13,504 nucleotides of DNA. It comes from Candidatus Acetothermia bacterium. Lineage in GTDB: Bacteria; Bipolaricaulota; Bipolaricaulia; Bipolaricaulales; Bipolaricaulaceae. The notes under the pieces are model-generated. The model had not been told where the DNA came from. It saw nothing but the letters and a program-made list of their open reading frames with translations, and did not search any database. The DNA lies in the NCBI GenBank assembly GCA_011057175.1, contig DSBZ01000147.1:1-13504 (forward strand). The letters are read 5' to 3'. Both the position numbers and the translations under genes were made by a program. Shown here one piece after another: positions 5,877-13,072 of this stretch; position 1 is the stretch's first letter, and each line of letters starts with the position of its first letter.

Positions 5877-6662
5877 ATGTTCAAGGTGGCCACGTTCAAC
5901 GCCAACTCCGTCCGCTCCCGGCTCCCCCTCCTCGCCGACTGGCTCGATCGGGAGAAGCCCGATGTCCTCTGCCTCCAGGAGACGAAGGTTCGGGACCCCG
6001 ACTTCCCGGCGGAGTTCTTTCGGGAGCGGGGCTACCACATCCTCTTTCGCGGGCAGAAGGCCCACGCCGGGGTCGCCCTCGCCAGCCGGGCCGAGCCCGC
6101 GGATATCCGTTACGGGCTCGACGACGGGGGCCCTCCCGACGAGGCGCGCCTGATCCGGGCCACGGTCGCGGGGATCCCGATCGTGAACACGTACGTCCCC
6201 CAGGGGCAGTCCGTGGATTCGCCGCTGTTCAGCTACAAGCTGGAGTGGCTCGCGCGGATGCGGGACTACTTCGCGCGCCAGTTCTCCCCCGAGGAGCCCC
6301 TCCTCTGGTGCGGGGACTTCAACGTCGCCCTGGAGGAGATCGACGTCCACGACCCCAAGAGGCTCGTGAACCACGTGGACTTCCACCCCGAGGCGCGGGC
6401 GGCCCTCGCGCGGGTCCGGGCGTGGGGGTTCGTGGACGTGTTCCGGAAGCACCACCCGGGCGAGCCAGGGCAGTACACGTTCTGGGACTACCGCGTGGCG
6501 GGGGCCCTCGAGCGCAACGTGGGGTGGCGGGTGGACCACATCTGGGCCACGCGCCCGCTCGCCCAGAGGTCGGTTCGGTCGTGGATCGACCGCGAGGCGC
6601 GCCGCGCGGAGAAGCCGTCCGACCACACGTTCCTCGTCGCCGAGTTTCAGTGGCAATGGTGA
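5877..6662 (+). CDS. xthA: Exodeoxyribonuclease III / AP endonuclease (xth family)
   Basis: This 261-residue enzyme of the exonuclease III/APE1 fold cleaves DNA 5' to abasic sites and degrades 3' ends in base-excision repair. The metal and catalytic set is intact: Asn8 in FNANSVRSRL, Glu35 in LCLQETKV, Asp147 and Asn149 in CGDFNV, Asp220 in RVDHIW, and Asp249-His250 in the terminal SDH. The length is typical for the bacterial family. The ATG follows the previous stop codon by nine bases. TAGGAT at 5865-5870, which includes that stop, lies six bases upstream and could be either a weak ribosome site or a promoter element. The gene is probably co-transcribed with the amidase before it and the PIG-L-like gene after it. 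Confidence 0.93.
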   Translation: MFKVATFNANSVRSRLPLLADWLDREKPDVLCLQETKVRDPDFPAEFFRERGYHILFRGQKAHAGVALASRAEPADIRYGLDDGGPPDEARLIRATVAGIPIVNTYVPQGQSVDSPLFSYKLEWLARMRDYFARQFSPEEPLLWCGDFNVALEEIDVHDPKRLVNHVDFHPEARAALARVRAWGFVDVFRKHHPGEPGQYTFWDYRVAGALERNVGWRVDHIWATRPLAQRSVRSWIDREARRAEKPSDHTFLVAEFQWQW

Positions 6663-6673
6663 AAGGAGAGAAC

Positions 6674-7420
6674 ATGTCTGGCCATGCCGTGCTGTTGATC
6701 GCCAACTACGGGGCCGAGCTCATCGCTTGCGCGGGGGCCCTCGCCCTAAACGCCCGGGCCGGGGGACGGTCCCACGCCCTGCTCTTGCTCGCGCGTCCCG
6801 AGGCCCGCGCCGACCTCGAGCGCGCGGCGGGCGTGCTGGGGTGTACGTTGGAGTTCGCCGACCTCCCCTACGGCGGGATCGACCTCACCTACGAGCAGAA
6901 AAAGCGCCTCGTCAAGACGATCCGGGAGTTCCGGCCTGGGATCGTCATCATGCAGGATCCGGAGCGTTCCTGGCACGATCTCGATCCCGATCGGCGGATG
7001 GGGATGATGCTCACCCTGGAGGCGCTCGCTCTGGCGGGCCGGGACTTCGCCCAAGAGGACCTCTCCTCTGCGCAACCTTGCCCTCTCCCCACGCTCTATC
7101 ACCTCTGGCCGGAGGAGCCCAACTGCGTGGTGGACATCGGCCCCGTCTGGGAACTGAAGCTAGAGGCGCTGGCGTGCATTTCCTATCAACACGCGTTCAC
7201 GGCTGAGCAGATCGAGCGAACCATCGCGCCGGGGGAGCTGGAGCGCGCCGTGCCCGGCTACCGCTCGGCGGACCCCCCCGCCCTTCGCGGGCTTGCCCTG
7301 CACCGAGTCATGGAGCAAGCGAGCGCGCTCCACCACGGGCTTGCCGGGCACACCCGGTTCGCGCGGGCCGAGGTCTACCGGCGAGAGGGCCCGTTCCCGC
7401 TCGTCCGCCTCGTGCCGTGA
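6674..7420 (+). CDS. PIG-L/LmbE-like deacetylase-fold protein lacking the usual zinc ligands
   Basis: This 248-residue protein follows the PIG-L/LmbE layout: an N-terminal strand and turn (AVLLIANYGAEL), a Rossmann-like LLLLARPEARADLERAAGVLGC block, LPYGGIDLT, VIMQDPERSWHDLDPDRR, LYHLWPEEPNCVVDIGPVWELKLEAL with an ISYQH end, and a late RFARAEVYRR. Active family members deacetylate N-acetyl sugars (for example in thiol cofactor or antibiotic synthesis) with a zinc held by an AHPDD motif and an HPDH motif. Here those positions read ANYG (10-13) and DPDR (104-107), so the metal site appears lost. It is therefore either a non-enzymatic relative or a divergent enzyme. AAAGGAG (6662-6668), starting in the exonuclease stop codon, is a strong ribosome site for ATG 6674. 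Family assignment is by segment order, not by the active site. Confidence 0.72.
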   Translation: MSGHAVLLIANYGAELIACAGALALNARAGGRSHALLLLARPEARADLERAAGVLGCTLEFADLPYGGIDLTYEQKKRLVKTIREFRPGIVIMQDPERSWHDLDPDRRMGMMLTLEALALAGRDFAQEDLSSAQPCPLPTLYHLWPEEPNCVVDIGPVWELKLEALACISYQHAFTAEQIERTIAPGELERAVPGYRSADPPALRGLALHRVMEQASALHHGLAGHTRFARAEVYRREGPFPLVRLVP

Positions 7421-7520
7421 AGCCCCCGGCGGGCGGGAGGGAGTGGTCGCGAGACCGCGGCGGCATCCCGCGGGGACGGGCGCCCTTCCCCACTCCCCTG
7501 CCCCGGGTCAGGATGTGAAC

Positions 7521-8477
7521 GTGAACACAGGACCACGGATCGCCGTCCTCTGCGGCGGGACGTCCGCCGAGCGGGAGATCTCCCTCCTCTCCGGTCGGCG
7601 CATCCACGCTGCCCTCGTCGCCAAGGGGTGGGACGCTGAACTGATCGAGATCGAGACCTACGACGGCCTTCCCCAGCGCCTGGCTTCGTTCGCCGCTGTG
7701 TTCAACATCCTCCACGGGGGGGCCGGAGAGGACGGAACGGTGCAGCTCCTCCTCGACCTCATGGGCAAACCGTACGTGGGGTCAGGCCCGCTTGCCTCAG
7801 CGCTGGGGATGGACAAGGTCGAGTCCCGCAGGGCGTTCCAGGGGAAGGGCCTTCCCGTCCCCGACTGGTTCCACGTCACCGGGGAGCACCGGGAGGGGGG
7901 CGCATCCCAGGCCGCGGAGCTCGGGTACCCGCTCATCGTCAAACCGCGGCGGGAGGGGTCGAGCGTGGGGGTACACCTGGCTCGGAACAGCGCTGAGCTC
8001 GAACAGGTGGGAAAGGAACTCCTCTCCAGGTACGGGGAGTTCCTCGCCGAGCGGTTCATCCCCGGCCGGGACATCACGGCCTCCGTCGTCGAGCGCGACG
8101 GGGAGGCGGAAGCCCTCCCCCTCGTCGAGGTCAAGCCAAGGAAGGGCGACCTCTTCGACTGGACAGCGAAGTACACGCCCGGCGAGTGCATCGTTTCCTG
8201 TCCGGCCGAGCTCCCTCCCCAGCTCACCGCTCGCATCCAGGAGATGGCCGTCCAGGCCCACATCCTCCTCGGGTGCCGGGACCTATCCCGGACCGACTTC
8301 CGCCTCGCTCGCGACGGGACCCCCTACCTCCTCGAACTGAACACCCTCCCGGGGATGACCGAGATGTCCCTCTTCCCCCGCGCGGCTCGGGAGGCTGGGC
8401 TGCCCTACGACGACCTCATCGATGGCCTTCTCCGCCGCGCGCTGGCCCGGTTGCCGGCCCCCGCCCCGCTCGGATAG
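7521..8477 (+). CDS. ddl: D-alanine--D-alanine ligase
   Basis: This ATP-grasp ligase joins two D-alanines for peptidoglycan precursor synthesis in the cytosol. With GTG 7521 it has 318 residues, normal for the family. Signatures in order are CGGTSAEREISLLSG (11-25, Glu17 binding the first D-Ala), NILHGGAGEDG (62-72), MDKVESR (97-103), KPRREGSSVGV (141-151), the WTAKYTPG loop (214-221), and the catalytic end SRTDFRL...LLELNTLPGMT (256-280) with Glu272 and Asn274 for magnesium. GTG 7521 was preferred over GTG 7515 because AGGAT (7510-7514) then has a 6-base spacing. One hundred bases separate it from the previous gene, the largest gap in the cluster, with no clear promoter there. No other wall genes lie nearby. 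Confidence 0.95.
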   Translation: MNTGPRIAVLCGGTSAEREISLLSGRRIHAALVAKGWDAELIEIETYDGLPQRLASFAAVFNILHGGAGEDGTVQLLLDLMGKPYVGSGPLASALGMDKVESRRAFQGKGLPVPDWFHVTGEHREGGASQAAELGYPLIVKPRREGSSVGVHLARNSAELEQVGKELLSRYGEFLAERFIPGRDITASVVERDGEAEALPLVEVKPRKGDLFDWTAKYTPGECIVSCPAELPPQLTARIQEMAVQAHILLGCRDLSRTDFRLARDGTPYLLELNTLPGMTEMSLFPRAAREAGLPYDDLIDGLLRRALARLPAPAPLG

Positions 8478-8488
8478 AGTAGCTCCGC

Positions 8489-8496
8489 GAGGAGGT
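8489..8496 (+). promoter_or_regulatory. Shine-Dalgarno sequence deciding the start of the UPF0173 gene
   Basis: GAGGAGGT (8489-8496) stands seven bases before GTG 8504. An alternative GTG at 8495 lies inside this ribosome site and is therefore unlikely to be the start. Confidence 0.6.
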
Positions 8497-8503
8497 GGCG
8501 AAT

Positions 8504-9151
8504 GTGAAGCTCCAATGGATTGGTCACGCCTGCTTTCGGATCGAAACGAGCGACGGCACGGTGATCATCACCGACCCCTACGAGGAGAAGGTGCCGTACA
8601 AGGCCCCGGAGGGCCCGGCCCACATCGTGACCGTGTCCCACGACCACTTCGACCACAACGCAGTGGAGCGGGTCAAGGGATCGCCCCAGGTCGTCCGCGG
8701 GATCGGGGAGCAGACCGTCCGCGGGATCACGTTCCGCGGGATCCCTGCGTTTCACGACCAGAAGGGAGGCCGCGACCGTGGGCAGGACGTCATCTTCCGG
8801 TTCGCGGCGGACGGGGTGACCCTCGCCCACTTCGGCGACCTCGGCCACACCCTCAATGCGGAGCAGCTCCGCCCTCTCCAGGACGTGGAGGTGGCCCTCC
8901 TCCCTGTGGGTGGCCACTTCACGATCGGGGCCAAGGAGGCGAGCGAGGTCGTGCGTTCGCTCCCCAAGCTCAAGGTCGTGATCCCGATGCACTACCGCAC
9001 CGAGGTTGTGAAGGACTGGCCGATCCGGCCCGTGGAGGAGTTCCTGGACGAGGTTGGCCTGCCCATCGTGCGGCTCGAGAAGTCCGAGGTGAAGATCATC
9101 CCCGACGTTCTCCCCGCCACGAAGGAGGTGTGGGTCCTCAATTATGCCTAA
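8504..9151 (+). CDS. UPF0173 family metal-dependent hydrolase (metallo-beta-lactamase fold)
   Basis: This 215-residue single-domain metallo-beta-lactamase-fold protein is of the UPF0173 (YtkL-like) type. The opening LQWIGHACFRIE is characteristic of that family. The first metal motif SHDHFDHN gives His46, His48, Asp50 and His51. FHDQKGG, HFGDLGHTL and VIPMHYRTE supply later histidines and the bridging Asp. The length fits the family (about 210-230). The substrate is not known for this family, and the neighbours (ddl before, aminotransferase after) do not settle it. The last eight bases, including the TAA stop, overlap the start of the aminotransferase gene, so the two are translationally linked. 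GTG 8504 follows a strong Shine-Dalgarno sequence. Confidence 0.92.
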   Translation: MKLQWIGHACFRIETSDGTVIITDPYEEKVPYKAPEGPAHIVTVSHDHFDHNAVERVKGSPQVVRGIGEQTVRGITFRGIPAFHDQKGGRDRGQDVIFRFAADGVTLAHFGDLGHTLNAEQLRPLQDVEVALLPVGGHFTIGAKEASEVVRSLPKLKVVIPMHYRTEVVKDWPIRPVEEFLDEVGLPIVRLEKSEVKIIPDVLPATKEVWVLNYA

Positions 9152-10367
9152 ACCCTCTGCTCGCAGTGCTGCTGCCCCTGCCTCCCCGATCCGCCGCTTG
9201 TATCCGCTCGCGGTGGAGGCGAAGAAGCGGGGGAAGAAGGTCTACCACCTGAACATCGGCCAGCCGGACATCCCCACCCCACAGGCGTTCATGCGCGGGG
9301 TGCGCGAGGCGAACGTCGACGTGCTCAGCTACGCCCCATCCCCCGGGATCCCGGAGGCCCTGGAGGCGCTCGCCCGCTACTACGGGGAGTGCGGCCTCCA
9401 CGTGACCAAGGAGGAGATCCTCCTCACGATCGGGGGATCGGAGGGGATCACGTTCGCCCTGATGATCGCCTGCGACCCCGGCGACCAGGTCCTCATCCCG
9501 CAGCCGTTCTACCCCAACTACCTCGGCTACGCCCGCCTCACCAACGTGGAGATCGTGCCCATCACCACCTGTCGCGAGGAGGGGTTTCACCTTCCGCCGC
9601 GCCCGGAGATCGAGGCCCTCATCGGCCCGCGCACGAAGGCGATCCTCTTCTCCCACCCGGGGAACCCGACCGGGGTCGTGTACACGAAGGCGGAGATCGA
9701 GATGTTGGTCGATATCGCCCTCAAGAACGATCTGTTCATCATCTCCGATGAGGTGTACCGGGAGTTCGTGTACGAGGGAGGCCACACGAGCCTCCTCGCC
9801 TTCCCCGAGATCCGAGACCGGGCGATCCTCGTGGATTCGATCTCCAAGCGCCTGTCGGCCTGTGGAGCCAGAATCGGGGCGCTCATCTCGCATAACAGGG
9901 ACGTGATGACGGCGGCACTCAAGTGCGCCACGATCCGCCTCTCCGCCCCCACGTTCGAGCAGCTGGGGCTGGTCGCGTTTATGGCCGATCCCGACCATCG
10001 GGCCGTGATCGAGGAGATGATCGGGGAGTACCGGACGCGCCGGGACCTCTTCTGCCGGGAGCTCCTCGACATCCCCGGGATCACGTTCCGCGTCCCGGAG
10101 GGAGCGTTCTACGTGATGATGGGCCTTCCCGTTGAGGATTCCGAGGCGTTCATCCGCTGGATGCTCACCGACTACCCCGGCCCGGAGACGGTGATGCTCG
10201 CTCCCGGAGCCGGGTTCTACGTGACGCCGGGGCTGGGGAGGGACGAGGCCCGCGGGGCGTACGTCCTCAAGGCGGACGACCTCCGCCAGGCTTGCGCGGT
10301 CCTTGCTGACGGGCTCTCCATGTTCAACCGCGCGCTGGCGGGGGAGGTGGTCGCCGAGAGGGGGTAG
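9144..10367 (+). CDS. Class I/II PLP-dependent aminotransferase
   Basis: This 407-residue fold-type I aminotransferase (aspartate aminotransferase superfamily) transfers an amino group between an amino acid and a 2-oxo acid. Visible sites are NIGQPDIPTP (37-46, substrate loop), YAPSPGIPEALE, GGSEGI, HPGNPTGVVY (171-180, Asn174), SDEVYREFVY (201-210, Asp202 and Tyr205 for the cofactor), and SISKRLSACGARIG (232-245, PLP lysine Lys235). The start region RRLYPLAVEAKKRGKKVYHLNIGQPD closely recalls Thermotoga-type homologues. A short Pro/Ala/Ser N-terminal extension precedes it. The amino-donor preference (Asp, Ala or aromatic) cannot be read from sequence alone. ATG 9144 overlaps the preceding gene by eight bases. 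TlyA follows after 42 bases. Confidence 0.93.
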   Translation: MPKPSARSAAAPASPIRRLYPLAVEAKKRGKKVYHLNIGQPDIPTPQAFMRGVREANVDVLSYAPSPGIPEALEALARYYGECGLHVTKEEILLTIGGSEGITFALMIACDPGDQVLIPQPFYPNYLGYARLTNVEIVPITTCREEGFHLPPRPEIEALIGPRTKAILFSHPGNPTGVVYTKAEIEMLVDIALKNDLFIISDEVYREFVYEGGHTSLLAFPEIRDRAILVDSISKRLSACGARIGALISHNRDVMTAALKCATIRLSAPTFEQLGLVAFMADPDHRAVIEEMIGEYRTRRDLFCRELLDIPGITFRVPEGAFYVMMGLPVEDSEAFIRWMLTDYPGPETVMLAPGAGFYVTPGLGRDEARGAYVLKADDLRQACAVLADGLSMFNRALAGEVVAERG

Positions 10368-10409
10368 GCCCAAGCCCTTCGGTTCATCGCCGAGATCGTA
10401 GGAGTTGCG

Positions 10410-11204
10410 GTGAAGGGAGGGAAAGAGCGGCTCGACGTCCTCCTCGTCGCGCGAGGGGAAGCGCCCTCGCGGGCCCAGGCCCAGGCCCTGATCCGCGCCG
10501 GCCGCGTGCGCGTGGAGGGGACCCTCCTCGACAAACCCGGAGCACAGGTCTCGATGGACGCCGCGATCGAGGTATCCGCCCCTCCTCGCTACGCCTCCCG
10601 CGGCGGGGACAAGCTCGAAGCCGCGCTCGCCGCGTTTGGGGTTGATCCACAAGGCAAGGTATGTCTCGATGTCGGGAGCTCCACGGGGGGGTTCACGGAC
10701 TGCCTGCTGCAGCACGGGGCGCAGCGGGTACACGCCCTGGACGTCGGGCGGGGCCAGCTCGACTGGAAACTGCGCCGGGACCCGCGGGTGGTCGTGCACG
10801 AAGGGCTGAACGCGCGCTTCCTCCGGCCCGAGGACATCGGGGAGAGGGTGGACCTCGCCACGGTCGATGTGTCGTTCATCTCGCTCCGGCTCGTTCTCCC
10901 GCCGCTCGCGACGATCGTGAAACCGGGAGGAGACGTGATCGCCCTCGTCAAACCTCAATTCGAGGCCGGGCGGGAAGCGGTGCGCCGGGGCGTGGTCCGC
11001 GATCCGGCCGTGCATCAGGCGGCCGTGGACGGGGTCGCCGCGTTCGCCGAGCAGGAACTAGACTGGACGGTCCGGGGGAGTACCCCCTCGCCCCTCCTCG
11101 GCCCGGCCGGCAACCGCGAGTTCTTCCTCCGTCTGTATCGACCTCTGGAGCCGGAAGACGATGACGACCCAAAGACGAACGGTCCCCCGGACGACTCCCT
11201 GTAG
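10410..11204 (+). CDS. tlyA: TlyA family rRNA 2'-O-methyltransferase
   Basis: This 264-residue protein has an N-terminal S4 RNA-binding domain (about 6-56, RLDVLLVARGEAPSRAQAQALIRAGRVRVEG). It is joined to an FtsJ-type SAM-dependent methyltransferase by the PPRYASRGGDKL linker (58-69). The SAM site is LDVGSSTGGFTD (86-97). The catalytic set is represented by Lys68, Asp153 in VDVSFISL, Lys181 in VKPQFEAG, and a C-terminal Glu near NREFFL. The family 2'-O-methylates ribose in 16S and/or 23S rRNA; older 'hemolysin' names are misleading. AGGAG five bases before GTG 10410 supports the start. The last 20 residues form an acidic Asp/Pro-rich tail beyond the usual domain end. It is the last gene of the plus-strand cluster. 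Confidence 0.93.
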   Translation: MKGGKERLDVLLVARGEAPSRAQAQALIRAGRVRVEGTLLDKPGAQVSMDAAIEVSAPPRYASRGGDKLEAALAAFGVDPQGKVCLDVGSSTGGFTDCLLQHGAQRVHALDVGRGQLDWKLRRDPRVVVHEGLNARFLRPEDIGERVDLATVDVSFISLRLVLPPLATIVKPGGDVIALVKPQFEAGREAVRRGVVRDPAVHQAAVDGVAAFAEQELDWTVRGSTPSPLLGPAGNREFFLRLYRPLEPEDDDDPKTNGPPDDSL

Positions 11205-11356
11205 CAGGGTTCAGTACTCCAGCGAACTCCGACCATCGTTGTGCGGCAGCAGCCCGCCATGTAACGCGACCCGGTGAGCAGGCCCCGGACGATCTTGCAC
11301 GGGCGCGTCTGCCCCGCCCTCGCTATCAGGCCCACATGGACCAAGACGCAATTAGC
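11205..11356. other. Convergent intergenic region, nothing recognised
   Basis: About 150 bases separate the tlyA stop from the stop of the minus-strand membrane-protein gene. I see no protein-like frame and no tRNA. The only structure is a 5-bp hairpin whose loop is the tlyA stop codon (11197-11209) and a weak GGGCG/CGCCC pair near 11301-11319. No T-tract is present. Confidence 0.4.
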
Positions 11357-11902
11357 CTATAGCGCCTTGTAGGGACCGATCTTGATGCTGCCTTCCTTGC
11401 CGCCAGAAACGTATGTGACCCGGAAGTACAGATCTCCTCCGCCTTGTACCCCGCGGCTGGCACAGTCGACGTCGATGATCCTAAGCTCGAAGTAGAGATC
11501 ACGAATACCCCTTGGAGGCACCGCACCATCAGAAAGCTCTTCCGCCGGTCCCCCAGGGACGCTGGGATGCACCCGTGGTTTCGGGTACGCGTTCGCTGCC
11601 AGCAGAGCATCTTTTGGCACGCCTTCCCATTCATCTACCCTTATGTATCTGACGAAGATCGTGTTCTTCCCAGGGTTCTCGACCCGCAGTTGGGTCTTCA
11701 GCCGCGGAGGTTTCCTGGCCAGCGTTGGGTAGCAGTCGACCACATGTGGAACAGGTTGTGCTTCGGACTTGACCCAGTCGTTGAACTCCCTCTGCAGGTT
11801 CAGGACCTCTCTCTGTAGGCTCCAGCTCCGCCTCGCATACCAGGCAACAACACATGTGCCCAGCGCCGAGACCACCGCTGCGATAACGAGCGCTACGCTC
11901 AT
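11357..11902 (-). CDS. Small membrane-anchored protein of unknown function
   Basis: I do not recognise the family. With ATG 11902 it has 181 residues. Residues 1-21 form a single hydrophobic helix (SVALVIAAVVSALGTCVVAWYA) followed by Arg-Arg, so the chain is probably anchored in the inner membrane; the orientation is not certain. Residues about 26-47 (LQREVLNLQREFNDWV) could form a short coiled coil. The remainder (about 55-181) reads as beta strands such as KTQLRVENPGKNTIFVRYIRVDEW and GDLYFRVTYVSGGKEGSIKIG, like a small beta-sandwich. The start was chosen because ATG 11902 overlaps the TGA of the methyltransferase gene as ATGA, with GAGAGAGGG nine bases upstream; an ATG at 11911 is the alternative. 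Coupling to the methyltransferase suggests a functional pair. Base composition is clearly lower in G+C than the main cluster. Confidence 0.72.
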   Translation of the reverse strand: MSVALVIAAVVSALGTCVVAWYARRSWSLQREVLNLQREFNDWVKSEAQPVPHVVDCYPTLARKPPRLKTQLRVENPGKNTIFVRYIRVDEWEGVPKDALLAANAYPKPRVHPSVPGGPAEELSDGAVPPRGIRDLYFELRIIDVDCASRGVQGGGDLYFRVTYVSGGKEGSIKIGPYKAL

Positions 11903-13044
11903 GCGGCGCATCCCTCTCTCGCAGTCTCGCTGGGTTCAACGCAGAGGTCGTTGGCGTCAGCAAGTGACCTATATCCAGGGGAGGTCCTCACACCTTGGTG
12001 GCTGGTTTGAGCGAGCGGAAGCTGGGGCTGGACTGCCTCCGCGACGCGGTCGCAGATCATGTCGAAGTAGTCCGGCTCGATCTCGTAGCCGATGCTGTTG
12101 CGCCCCCAGCGGGCGGCAGCGACGTTCGTAGTACCAGTTCCCGCGAAGGGATCCAGAACCGTATCACCAACAAACGAGAACATCCTTACCAGTCGCTCGG
12201 CAAGGGCGAGCGGAAACGGTGCCGGATGACGACGGGTGGAGGCCCCGCCGATCGTCCAAATCTGCTGAAACCAATCCCGATGGCATGTCTCGGGGATCAC
12301 GGAGAGCAGCCGTGCGGCAAGACTGGGTTTCCGGTACCCGCCGGGCTTGCGCTGAAACAGGATGTACTCGATGTCGTTCTTGATGATGGCGTTGGGCTCG
12401 TAGGGCTTGCCGAGGAATTGTGAACCTGTTTCGACTTCGAACACAGCGTTGCTGATCTTGTGCCAGATGATCGGGGCGAGGTTATCGAACCCGATTGCCC
12501 GACAGTGCTCCTGGATGCTCGCATGGAGGGGTACGACAGCATGCCGGCCGAAACGGCGCCGCGGCAAGCAGACATCGCCCACCACGATCACCAGCCGTCC
12601 CCCCGGAACGAGGACGCGGAATGCGTGACGCCAGACCTCATCGAGCTCATCTAGGAACCTCTCGTACTCAGCGATTCGCCCGAGCTGGTCCTCGCGGTCT
12701 GGGTAGTCCTTGAGGGTCCAGTAGGGAGGCGAGGTGACGGCAAGATGGGCGCTCCCGTCAGGGATGTCGCTCATGACCCGGCTATCACCGAGCACGAGTT
12801 GGTGCCGGGTAGGGATTGCCCGCACAGCGTGCTCGATGGAGGAGGTCAACCTGGGATCGCGGGCGATCGCGGGTATCGCCCGCTTGTCGTCCGCATCGGA
12901 AAGCTGGCGGACGTCGGGAGGGACCCAACGCCACAGGTCGGCGGAGTCGCTCGTCGCCCCTGGAACCGCGAGCACCATCACCTTGGGGGACACAGCCACC
13001 TCGCTTCGGTCCGCAATCGCTTCAATCCCGACATCCTGTATCAT
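11899..13044 (-). CDS. Beta-class DNA methyltransferase (N4-cytosine or N6-adenine), no nuclease partner seen
   Basis: This site-specific DNA methyltransferase has 381 residues from ATG 13044. Motif IV TSPPYW (104-109) precedes motif I LDPFAGTGTT (297-306), the order that defines the beta class. Between them are FRVLVPGGRLVIVVGDV, GFDNLAPIIWHK, FLGKPYEPNAIIKNDIEYILFQRKPGG and HPAPFPLALAERLV. Ser in SPPY favours N4-cytosine but does not exclude N6-adenine. The start is uncertain: GTG 12993 (364 residues) has GAGGT four bases upstream and would leave room for the TTCGCA-18-TAGTAT promoter, whereas ATG 13044 has no ribosome site. The frame stays open to 13449 but that part runs opposite the acetyltransferase and is not protein-like. 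No restriction gene adjoins it. A membrane-protein gene overlaps its stop. G+C is low for the window. Confidence 0.92.
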   Translation of the reverse strand: MIQDVGIEAIADRSEVAVSPKVMVLAVPGATSDSADLWRWVPPDVRQLSDADDKRAIPAIARDPRLTSSIEHAVRAIPTRHQLVLGDSRVMSDIPDGSAHLAVTSPPYWTLKDYPDREDQLGRIAEYERFLDELDEVWRHAFRVLVPGGRLVIVVGDVCLPRRRFGRHAVVPLHASIQEHCRAIGFDNLAPIIWHKISNAVFEVETGSQFLGKPYEPNAIIKNDIEYILFQRKPGGYRKPSLAARLLSVIPETCHRDWFQQIWTIGGASTRRHPAPFPLALAERLVRMFSFVGDTVLDPFAGTGTTNVAAARWGRNSIGYEIEPDYFDMICDRVAEAVQPQLPLAQTSHQGVRTSPGYRSLADANDLCVEPSETAREGCAA

Positions 13045-13072
13045 ACTAGCCCGATGGAGGGAGCGATGCGAA
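13043..13072 (-). promoter_or_regulatory. Candidate promoter TTCGCA-18-TAGTAT for the methyltransferase gene
   Basis: On the minus strand TTCGCA (13072-13067) and TAGTAT (13048-13043) are spaced by 18 bases. Transcription would begin near 13036, downstream of ATG 13044. If this promoter is real, the methyltransferase must start at a later codon such as GTG 12993. It overlaps the start region of the divergent acetyltransferase, so the two genes may interfere. Confidence 0.3.

Noticed and set aside
5217..6656. 479-residue minus-strand frame
   Set aside because: Antisense to the amidase and exonuclease III genes, both with intact catalytic residues; no recognisable motif of its own.
7421..7520. 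Possible promoter or terminator in the 100-base gap before ddl
   Set aside because: Only a short CCGCGG repeat was found; no -35/-10 pair at proper spacing and no T-tract.
9138..11015. 625-residue minus-strand frame
   Set aside because: Antisense to the aminotransferase and tlyA genes; low-complexity Arg/Asp/Gly/Val composition and no motif.
11197..11209. CCCTG-TAG-CAGGG hairpin at the tlyA stop codon as a terminator
   Set aside because: Only five base pairs with a three-base loop and no T-tract; likely to occur by chance.
11015..11344. Minus-strand frame between tlyA and the membrane-protein gene
   Set aside because: It mostly overlaps tlyA in antisense and has no recognisable motif; treated as non-coding.
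11205..11902. Restriction endonuclease partner for the DNA methyltransferase
   Set aside because: The only adjacent gene encodes a membrane-anchored protein without a PD-(D/E)XK, HNH or GIY-YIG motif that I can see.
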